A stretch of DNA of 36,168 nucleotides from Acidimicrobiia bacterium (GTDB lineage Bacteria > Actinomycetota > Acidimicrobiia > Spongiisociales > UBA5794), in assembly GCA_013003395.1 (NCBI GenBank), contig JABDJC010000088.1, forward strand, positions 1 through 36,168, given 5' to 3'. Positions 17,201 through 24,800 of the stretch are shown here, piece after piece. Position numbers and translations under genes: made by a program. How positions within the stretch are numbered: position 1 is the first letter of the stretch; each line of letters starts with the position of its first letter. The notes below the pieces were generated by a model that was not told the DNA's origin, searched no databases, and saw only the letters and a list, made by a program, of their open reading frames with translations.

Positions 17201-18732
17201 TCGGGCGGCGGCGGAGCACCGGCGTCGCTGAGCACCGTGTCGTCGAGCACGTAGCCCACTTTGTCGCCGGGGACTTCGAAGTGGTTGTCCTCTGGCAGCA
17301 GCGTGAAGTTGACCATGGCGTAGATGAGGCTCTTGTTGCCGTCGACATGAAGCTGCTCGTTCTCGAGGACGTAGCAGGTGCCGGTGCCGCAGTTGTACAG
17401 GTGAGAGAAGCTCATCTCGTTGTCGATGCCGTCGGCACCAAGGCCGATCGGGCTGTCGATCCAGTCACCCAGGGACCCGGTGACGGTGTAGTCGATGGTG
17501 TCCCACACAGTGCCCCACTGCACGCCGTAGAGGCGTGGATCGGATTCATCGGCATCGTTGGGCTTGATCAGTGATGACCAGGCAAGCCGGTTCTCGGCGT
17601 CCTGGTAGGCACCGGTCACCGTTTGGAGGATTCGTTGATTCTTGGCGTAGTCGCGCTGGGAAGCGCCCATCAGCGTGAAGCTGAAGGCGCGAGCGTCATT
17701 CTGGCCGTGCAAGTCGATACCGCCATCCCAGGTGTCGGAGATGGACTGCATGGCTTGGCCGAACGCCTTCGTCTCGGGTTCCGACCACGGGGTGTACGGG
17801 CGGAACGTGTAGCCCTCGGTGGGCCAGTCGCGGTTCATGTCGACGCCGTTGCCGTTGTACCGCTGGAAGCTGCGAGTGCCGTTCTCGGGGTCGCCACGGC
17901 GCCAGCCGTCGGGGTTGGCGAAGACCAGGTAGATCTCGGACTGGGCAAGCGCGTCACCCGCAGTGACGGACGAACCGAGCGTCTCCATCAGGGGATGTTC
18001 GAACAGCGTCAAGGGATCGGCGTCGAAGTCCTCCTGGGCACAGTTCGTGAGACCGTTGTCGGCGAGAGTTCCGGTTGCGACGGCTTCGCAGTAGCCCCAT
18101 ACGGCCAGATCTTCGGCGACCCGCACGCCGGCTTCGGCTCCCGCTCGTTCGATGCCGTGGATGGACAGTGGGAAGGTGAAGAGTTTCTTGTCGGTGGTGA
18201 CGCGCTCGTCGGTAAGTCGGACCATGTACAGGTCGCTGCGGGTTCGATCGAGGCCGTCGGCGCCGAGCGTCGGGAGACCTGCCGAGCACAGGGCGTCGGC
18301 GTCGGTGGTCGTCGCACAGTCACGGCCCAGGCCGTAGTCCTCTTCGAGCTTCTGGAAATCGATGAAGTCGGGATAGAGAGTTTCGAGGTATTCCATCCCG
18401 GTGACCATGTCGGCATACGCGAGGAAGTCCGTCTGGGCGCATTCGGCGTTTCCCTTGGCAAAGGGCGATTTGGCGGGAGCCTGCGCCGGTGATGGCCAGT
18501 ACGCGTGCGGGTCGGAGAACACGCGGCCGCATGCGAGGAATTCGAGGTCGGTGTCGGCTGGTCCTTGGACGGTAACCGTTTCAGACGCAGCTGCTTCAGA
18601 CGCGACAGTGGCGGTGGTCTCGGCACCGCTGGATGGACCTTCGTCGGCGGTTGCTGGCGCAATGACCAAGCTCGCCACCAGCGTCAACACGGATATGAGA
18701 CCGAGAACACGATTCGCACGACCATGAAACAT
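11239..18732 (-). CDS. Giant secreted M14 zinc carboxypeptidase with LVIVD propeller and cadherin-like repeats
   Basis: A 2497-residue exported protein. The ATG at 18732 is preceded 5 nt upstream by GAAGGGAG and opens a signal peptide ending near PATADEG; the open frame to 18747 (TTG) lacks this. Peptidase M14 occupies about 80-470: zinc ligands in SIHGIERAGAE (His 192, Glu 195), substrate Arg in VDMNRDWP (about 301), third ligand His 342 in DLHGQ, possible catalytic Glu 439 in DNEMSF. Then come a GATase-like region split around a pre-peptidase-C-like jelly roll (about 640-1010), one cadherin-like repeat (about 1055-1145), an LVIVD/choice-of-anchor-B-like propeller (about 1150-1650), four cadherin-like repeats (1653-2030), and the C-terminal module shared with the neighbouring giant (2036-2497). 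Likely role: cell-surface or released peptide degradation. No LPXTG signal or membrane anchor is visible. Confidence 0.85.
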   Translation of the reverse strand: MFHGRANRVLGLISVLTLVASLVIAPATADEGPSSGAETTATVASEAAASETVTVQGPADTDLEFLACGRVFSDPHAYWPSPAQAPAKSPFAKGNAECAQTDFLAYADMVTGMEYLETLYPDFIDFQKLEEDYGLGRDCATTTDADALCSAGLPTLGADGLDRTRSDLYMVRLTDERVTTDKKLFTFPLSIHGIERAGAEAGVRVAEDLAVWGYCEAVATGTLADNGLTNCAQEDFDADPLTLFEHPLMETLGSSVTAGDALAQSEIYLVFANPDGWRRGDPENGTRSFQRYNGNGVDMNRDWPTEGYTFRPYTPWSEPETKAFGQAMQSISDTWDGGIDLHGQNDARAFSFTLMGASQRDYAKNQRILQTVTGAYQDAENRLAWSSLIKPNDADESDPRLYGVQWGTVWDTIDYTVTGSLGDWIDSPIGLGADGIDNEMSFSHLYNCGTGTCYVLENEQLHVDGNKSLIYAMVNFTLLPEDNHFEVPGDKVGYVLDDTVLSDAGAPPPPDYTGFPQQPGESGIQLDFSNNWTYGFNVLGPDDGFYNGGIVGTATTFNAGGLSAGSVNSLIIEKYRGGESDPDALASSCGTDDDWETVNEYFNQSVVYVQGGQAVHANSPLPGPWRICLTGDEVNNATSPIAELDVDFTPEAGWADPGQVAYDDVTNMNFFTELGQYMDPGQLEAIQPDDILDGTVDLSQYRSIVIADDAFPGFVEPAATGPAQPSPAGSPYDNPGLTTAPCAYQRGITDVPGTIEPTPGCAATIEFDVEDAYNNQKLTVALDVANEGVNDWDLYVDVQDPVSGEWFEAGRSASGSGDETVTLLTPPPGHYRALVVNWSSTPAYTPQTLSIDFDNTHSGPPPGPSDRTEAERDVWGAALESYVADGGNLVLTDGALKNLAYMGLINRPGIINFSVYAGNIGFTTDGTDDTYGDPLAANVNQPGAAEGTGHRHQTYEPVPIGYAIQDDAGNDFNSSPVWSVNKTSWENAGGRVAGVTGPGQVTLGELAHGAGVVRIIGPLLPMPSQQYYHPFGLADYALTYTGYQVLNNALQWNGMAGQPPEANDDVAETNDVTEIEVPVLDNDFDPEGGALTITGFTQPAEGTVEDHGGGTLHYHPEHGAVGTFTFEYTISDPEGLTDTATVTINVEDHHELDPARNVALPCEAVNTPGAVPRAAFNMVHLANMCGIVGTDVEFQSRLAADGTVHDYAFVGTMGYGFRIYDITNPQAPTVAGGFQDTGWQNDVQVRGNVVVSTFDGVAGEDSTTSTCLAEIPGSSGQGVDIFRINFDPVTATFTTTNPACVANPPGGAHNATLHPSGDWLAISNCCSDWAMDLVDLRDLDNGNATHTYRFIDASRESAVGRCPAVGVSYECVVVTAPGGASASGRWQPHDVFFSEDGNTMYVAAIQSSFIVDVTDAMTGTVETIAIIDNNDPVDPDPSADIATSHQADTTSDGEILVITDENGGGVTGTGCNTNGTGGKIGAAHFYALSPIAGEPTTDTASPSNPVKLGFYVNPNPVFAPDELSDELDALGRGERACTIHVFRIGGNGTSSPGEIEAGFGGVSTVGSREFVTGWYGAGVWYVDFSGRPSNTDDHVEDPRSTWGNTLGFINMPAADAWSAKEYKGHVYAGDMTRGFDVYGFAECDNPIDCTLVVPLNNPPVAENDAATVDASDSVIISVLANDSDPDNDPLTIQSYTDPASGTVTDNFNGTLTYTHNGDGATSDSFTYVVRDGRGGSDTATVSITIVQEPNEDPVADDDGYSTDEDVTLSVPAPGVLANDSDPNGDPLTVSLETDVSHGSLTLNDDGSFEYTPDADYHGSDSFAYTADDGNGGTDTATVAITVDPVNDAPVAGDNQYFTDEDTVLSVPAPGVLGDDTDVDGDALSASLDTDVSHGSLTLNSDGSFEYTPDANYHGNDSFNYTADDGNGGTDTATVSISVTSVNDDPDAVDDAGTVVEGGSVDISVLDNDNDVDGDSLSISGFTQGTSGTVVNNGDGLTYTHNGDGAVADSFTYTVDDGNGGTDTATVSITITHDGEVCRNALCENDDKPDELTLTFTGGDCSASNNSQEDKADCEDFAEIPAGAVYIKATNKDDADYDNAKVWFEGTVNPGEAFTLSAAMEAEDDFGSKTFIHIFSADGETLLQTVEIHTSCSVPLIEGEQFGSLNLGDPDADPDAPICSDGEGRVHGSGHWERGTDEKYDEVDFSFDAKHYKGALKGKLKVKDKALDFEIYAKTITSLTTGDGVICDGVDLTGVTNSFAFTALGDWEDDATDTEGQGEYFACGVDNGKDKDGPADMFYVEVVSGPPFTYSTGARTGGDNDIDGGNVHLHDPIVNPVPANQPTSGPTASTSSKDASGLDSSSGQSSGLGNPSWTSRIRPGATGILRHPSTVDEGTTTSTTLDGETLNGVIDLDPILLSEAPAGTPLVLTAIVESDGGLLTATPAVLRWELSDGTVGEVTALTDALGLATFVVTVPSGDVDYTVWVGDLDSNGVRISGT
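11242..12626 (-). repeat. Shared C-terminal module, copy B (461 residues)
   Basis: Starts at CRNALCENDD. Contains KATNKDDADYDNAKVWFEG and LLQTVEIHTSC, which resemble the DUF7467-type domain, then GRVHGSGHWERG to GGNVHLHDP, which resembles the post-COAP-1 domain, a Ser/Thr/Pro linker, and a final Ig-like domain ending SGDVDYTVWVGDLDSNGVRI. Paralogous over its length with 18892-20172. Family names are from memory of their signatures. Confidence 0.75.
12906..13481 (-). repeat. Two tandem 288-bp cadherin-like repeats
   Basis: Units 12906-13193 and 13194-13481 each encode 96 residues and are highly alike at DNA level, including long identical runs around YTADDGNGGTDTATV and HGSLTLN. Each unit has the acidic DxDxDGD stretch typical of calcium-binding cadherin/VCBS-like repeats. 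Two flanking repeats (about 12650-12905 and 13482-13770) are related but more diverged, so the middle pair is probably a recent duplication. Confidence 0.7.
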
Positions 18733-18760
18733 TGGAACTCCCTTCAAGCCCGTGATGGTG

Positions 18761-18787
18761 ATTGGTCACGAGTACAGAGCGAGTTCC
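18761..18787 (-). promoter_or_regulatory. ECF-type promoter motif, copy 3 (giant M14 gene)
   Basis: Minus strand: AGAAATCAC, GGAACTCG (GGAAC at 18787-18783), 17 nt, CCAATCACCA (CCAAT at 18765-18761). A start near 18753 would leave a leader of about 21 nt before the ATG at 18732. Confidence 0.65.
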
Positions 18788-18822
18788 GTGATTTCTTCCC
18801 GAACCGGACCCGAAAACAGAGC

Positions 18823-18853
18823 GGTGCCCCGAGCCTTGTCGGCCCGGGGCACC
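18823..18853 (-). terminator. Terminator of the giant S8/M6 gene
   Basis: GGTGCCCCG (18853-18845 on the minus strand) pairs perfectly with CGGGGCACC (18831-18823), with three more inner pairs after one mismatch, followed by GCTCTGTTTTC. It lies 36 nt after the stop codon and before the promoter of the next giant gene, so the two giants are separate transcription units. Confidence 0.75.
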
Positions 18854-18888
18854 ATCCCCCCTCGATTTCGGGCCGTAGCCCAGATCGA

Positions 18889-21800
18889 TCAGTTGCCGGT
18901 GATTCGCACTCCGTTCGAGTCGAGGTCACCGCTCCACGCCGTATAGGTGACATCGCCAGATGGCATGGTCACCGCAAACGTGGCAACACCGACCAGGTTG
19001 GTGAGCGCTGTCGCTTCACCTGTAGCCCCATCTGCCGTCTCCCACTTGAGGACAACCTCGTGGCCGACGAGGGCGAGCAGACCGTCCGTCGACACGACCG
19101 CAGTCAGCACCATGGGTGCTCCGGCCGGCATCGAGTTGAGCAGCAACGGATCCAGGTCGACGACCTGCACCTCACCCAGACCCTCGATGAGATCCGAGTT
19201 GGTGTTGGCCTGCGAACCCTGGGCACTCGAACCGCCACTCGTCGCCGGCGCCGAAGCGCTGGTGCTCGTGTTGGAGTCGGTGATCGGGTCGTGCAGGTGG
19301 ATGTTGCCGCCGTCGATGTAGTTGTCGTCGGCGCGATCTCCCGTGTTGTAGGTCGGTCCGTCCGTCACCTCGACGTAGAGGTAATCCGGATCTTGGTTGT
19401 CATCGCCCTTGCCCTTCTTGCCGTTGTCGACACCGCAGGCGAAGAACTCGACGTTCTCCTGCTCGACGTCACCGACCTCGAAGTCGCCGATGGCCGTGAA
19501 GGCGAACGATGTGGCACCGTCCAGCAGCAGGCCTCCGCAGAGCACTCCGGTGCCTGTGGACAGCGACGTGATCGTCTTGGAATCGATCTTCACGTCGAGA
19601 TCCTTGTCGTGGATCTTCAGCTTGCCCTTCAGGCCACCCTTGTAGTCCTTGGCGTCGAAGCTGAAGTCGACCTTGTCGTGCTGCTCGTCGGTGCCGCGGT
19701 CCCAGTGACCGGAACCGTGGACCCGGCCTTCGCCACCGGTGCAGATCGGAGCGTCGCTCGAACTCGCCGCTGCCTCGTCGCCTAGTACGACTGAGCCGAA
19801 CTGGTCACCCTCGACGAGCGGCGCAGAGCAGGACGTGTGGATCTCCACCGTCTGCAACAGCGTCGTTCCGTCCGCCGAGTAGATGTGGAGGAACGTCTTG
19901 GAGTAGAGGTCGTCCTCGCCTGCGTACGCAGCCGAGATGTCGAAGCTCTCTCCTTCGGACACGACTCCCTCGAAGTAGACCTTCGCATTGTCGTAGTCGG
20001 CGTCTTCCTTGTTCGTGGCCTTGATGAAGACCGTTCCGGAGGCGCCGCTTGTGTGATCCTCACACTCGGACTTGTCGTCCTGTGAGTTGTTCGAATCGGC
20101 GCACGTGCCTCCCACGAACGTCATCGTCAGGACGTCTGGCTCGTCATCGTTGGCGCAGAGGTCGTTGCGGCACTCGTCGCCGCCGCCCTCGCCAACGGTG
20201 ATCGTGACCGTTGCGTCGTCGAATCCACCGTGGCCGTCCGTGGCGACGTAGGTGAACGAGTCTTCGCCTTCGAACCCGAGATCGGGCGTGTAGGTGACCG
20301 TTCCGTCGCCGTTGACCACGACCGTTCCATTGGCTGGTTGGTCCACAGAATCGACGGTCACTGTGTCACCGTCCGGGTCGAGGTCGTTAGCGACTACGTC
20401 CACCGTGACAGCCGTGTCGTTGTCGGTGGCGGCTGCATCATCGACCGCCACGGGCGCATCGTTGACCGGATTCACCGTGATAGTCACGGTTGCGCTTGAC
20501 GTACTGTTCGCCTCTCCGGCTCCGTCATTGACCTCGTAGGCGAACTGGTCTTCGCCGTTGAAGTCCGGATTCGGCTCATAGGTGAACGATCCGTCCGAAT
20601 TCAGTGACAACGTGCCCTTGGATGGCGGTACCAAGACCGATACCGTCAGATCGTCGCCGTCTCCGTCGCTGTCGTTGGCGAGCACACCTGGTGCCGCAAC
20701 CTCGAGTGTCTGATCCTCGAAGACCGAGTACGAGTCGTCGACCGCGTTCGGCATGCTGTTCTGGTCGATGACCGAAACGGTCACGAGCGCAGAGTCGTTC
20801 AGCGAACCATCGGTGATGGTGTAGTTGAACGTATCGGTGCCGAAGAAGCCTGGATCCGGCTCGTAGTGGAGCGTGTCGTCGTCGACAGCTGTGACCGTCC
20901 CGTTGGCAGGCTGCGTGAACGACTCGATCGTCAGCGTGTCGCCGTCAGGATCGGTGTCCGGACCATGGCCGTTGTCGACCAGCACGTCGATGTCCACTCC
21001 GACGTTCTCGTCCGTCGTCACGTCATCGTTGTTCGCCTCGGGGCGATTGTTGCCCGTCACCACGATGTCGATCGTGTCGGTGTCGGTTGCCAGCGCCTCG
21101 TCGGTCACCGTCAACGTGGCCGTATACGTGCCAGGCGTCGTGTAGGTGTGCATGACGACTGCGCCCGTTACCGGTGCCGATCCGTCGCCGAAGTCCCAGC
21201 TGTATCCCAGGTCCTGCGATGCGGTTTCCTGGTCGTAGCTGAGGCTGCCGTCGAAGGTCACCGCTTCGGACGTCGTGGTCTCCGTTGGCCTCGCCTGGGC
21301 AACCGCCGTCGGCTTGACGTTCGGAATCACGTCGTCGTTGCCGTAGTCGAACGTGCGGCAACCATCGCCGAGATCGAACGTGACATCACCGATGAGGTTG
21401 TATGGCAAGGCGATGTCGGTACCACTCAGGCTGTCCACCGTGAAGTTGAGACAGTCGAAGTCGTGTACCCAGGTGGGTCCATCGGTCGACTCGTAGTTGT
21501 CCGTCCAACCTGGCGACGCATCGGAGTACGTGTCTCCGGTCTTGAATGCGGCGTCGTTCAGGTTTGGTGCGATGTCGCCTGGAACCGGCCGTGAGTCGAC
21601 CGGCGTCTGCGCCGGCTGATCGTCGGTACCAACGTTGCCGTAGCCGTGATTCTCATCCGTGTAGGTGAGCAACACACCTGGCTGGAAGGCGATGGCGGCA
21701 CGAGAGTTCTCGCCCTTGCCGTCGACGTCGAAGCCGGAACGGTCACGCATCTCCAGGTAGTACGCATGGTCAGCGGGCGAACCTGCCGACGCATTGATGT

Positions 21801-24800
21801 ACTTCCAGCCGGAGGTGCACGTCTGTGCCACTCGACCACGCTCGCCCTGACAGCCACCGTTGAAGATGCGATCTTCGTTGGCGCCGCCCTCGAAGTCACT
21901 CGAGTAGATGACGTCGGTGCCGTTGACCACGACCTCGATGTCGTCGATGAACCAGCCTGGACGTGCCAGTCCTGGGTCCGTGGCGTAGCTGAAGCGCACG
22001 ACGGTCTCGCTTCCGGCAGCTGCGCTCAAGTCGTAGCTGTCTGCGGAGAACCCGGTGTTGGCCGGGTAGTTGCCGAGTCCGCGATCGGTGGTCACGGCCA
22101 CGGGACCTGCGTCACGAGAGGACGTGGTACCGCTGATGCCGTTGCCGTACTGCGCCTGGCAGCCGTTGGCGTTGGGGTTCTGCGACGCAGGATCCGTATA
22201 ACCCGATCCCGAGCTCATCGAGGTGTAGTTGGCCCCGAAGTCAGTCGAGTACAGCACGAACCCGTAGTCGTAGTCCCACTCGATGTCGAAGTTGGTCTTG
22301 AACCGCAACTCCACCGAGTCACCCGGATCGAGTGCCGCCAGTTCGGGCAGATAGATGTCCAGGTTGCGGGCACCCAGCGGCGAACAACCGAAGTTGTTGC
22401 CCGATCCGGACCACCAGACGTGGTCGAGGCTCGCTCCGTTGGCCACGACGGCTTCGTCGATGACCTTGCGGGTAGGCAGCTTCACCATCCACGCATCGGC
22501 GTTGTGGACCTTCTGGTCACCGTTTGCCGCAGACAGCGTGTACGGGTCGCCGTTGGGATCCACCCAGTGGATCTCGCCGGTGTCGACCTTGGAGTCGGTC
22601 CAGTCCTCGTCGGTGAGCTGATCACCTGGCTGCAGCACCTGCGGGACGATCCAGCCGAGCTCTTGCTTGGCGAAGATGTCCATGTTGTGGCCCTTGTCGG
22701 TGGCCATCAGGTTCCAGTCACCGTACGTCTCGCGGTCTCCCAGCGAGTAGAAGTCCGGCAGACCGAGGCTGTGGCCATACTCGTGCGAGATGACACTGGC
22801 CTTGTCGATGGCCTCTTCGGGATTGACGTTGTACGGACCGACCCGCACCAGCACCGGCAGGCTGTCGAGACCCGTACCGCCGTCAGCAGCACAGTCGTCC
22901 GAAGCCTGATAGGCGTCGGAGACCCAGCACTGGGGAACACCGGAGAGGCTCTTCAACTGGTCGTCGGAGATGTAGCCCTTCAGGCCCGTCTCGTCGTCCG
23001 TGAAGTAGAACTCCAGGCTCGAGCTGTGTGGCCAGATGTTGTCGTACGGGGGTACGCCGTTGATCTGCGAGTCACCGTTGCCGCCGAGTCCGACGAACAC
23101 CATCATGAAGAAGTCGACGACTCCATCCTTGTCGGTGTCGTAGTCGTTGTAGTCGATCTCGGGGTCAGCGATGTGCGCTGCGTCGTAGACGGCTTTGCCC
23201 GTCGGTCCGCAGGCGTCGTCGATCTGCAGCAGCGGACCGACGCCGGTCACGGCTCCACCGATTGAGCCGCCGAAGGTGAACTTGTCAGCTCCGTAATAGT
23301 TGGTGTCGCCGGGCATCTGATACCAGCCGTTGACGATACGCTCGCTGTAGACAGGAGAGCCCGCTGCAGCCTTGAACGTTGTACCCGTGCAGGCACCAGA
23401 CGGCTGCGGGTCGCTGAAGCGATCCTGCCCGTCGAACTCGGCCGAGGCGATCCCGATCGAGGGAACCGTTCCGTTCGGGAAGAGCTGACCGAGCGACATC
23501 TCCTGGAACAGGTTGAACGTTGAACCCGGCACGTCCGGTGAGTTGATCTTGGCTGCCAGCAGGTCGGCAGTGTGCTCCGCCTCGTGCTTGCGATCGAACC
23601 AGTCGACGGGCACCACCGGGAACGGACGATCGCCGTAGCGAGCCGTGTCGTAGGTGGCGTCAGTCGGAATCACCTTGGGTCCGTGGCTCATCGACATGAT
23701 GCCCACCGGTCCGTCGTCGTAGCTCATCGTCGCTGTCGACGACAGGTTCTTCCACACGATTTGGAGATCCTGCGCCTGGCTGTCCGCCTGCGCCTGCACG
23801 ACCATCGTGGCCGTCTCGCCGGCACCGAGGCTGGGGATCGTCCAGTTGATGTCACCGGAGATCGACGCAGAGCCTGCGCTCTCGGTGGTGGTCACGAACG
23901 TCGTGCCATCCGGTACTTCCACCGTGACCGCGACGTTGGTTGCGTCGTCGGACGTCGGGTTCTCGACGATGACCCGGAACGGGTACCCCTCGCCGGGCTT
24001 CACCCAGCCGACTGCAGACACGAACGAGTTGCGCAGGGTCAGCGCCGAACCGACGACCGTGATGGTCACGGTTCCGGTGGCGTCGAGGCCCTTGTCGTCG
24101 CTGATCGTGTAGGTGAAGGTGTCCGACAGCGAGTCCCCGCCGTTGTGCGTGTACTCGAAGCTGCCGCCACCGTTGTCGACCAGCGTGCCGTTGGCCGGCT
24201 CCGTGTAGGAGTCGAGCGTGATCGGATCGCCGTTCGGGTCGGAGTCGTTGGCCAGCACGTCGATGGTGACCGTGCCACCGCTCTCGACATCGGCGGAGTC
24301 ATCGGTGGCCACGGGTGGCCGGTTGACGCCACCACCGCTGGTGATCGGCATGTACACGACCGAGTCACACGGGCCGGTGGGGTCGTCGCCGCACGGCTGC
24401 TGAGAGTCGTAGTAGATGATCGTGTTCTGTTGGCTGTCGATGAAGACCGGATCGATCTGCAGCACCAGGGAGCTCGCAACCACGAACTCGGGGAGCTGCA
24501 CGGTGAACTCGACCAGGCTGGGAACGTTCGGAGCGATCGGTGTTGCGTCTACCACCGTCTGGTCGAACACCGGGGTTGCCCCGGCTGCGTCCGTGTCGAA
24601 GACACGGACATCCCAATTGGCCGAGAAGACACCTTCAGCGCATCCACCGCAGGACGCCCACATGCTCACGGTCATCGAGCCTTCGATGGTGGCAGGCTCT
24701 GCGACGTGCCAGATCCAGTTCGGGTCGTAGATGTTGCGGGAGTTCGTCCCGTCCAAGGCCGGGCTCACGGGACCGAACTTGGCTGCGGGGGCGGTATCGA

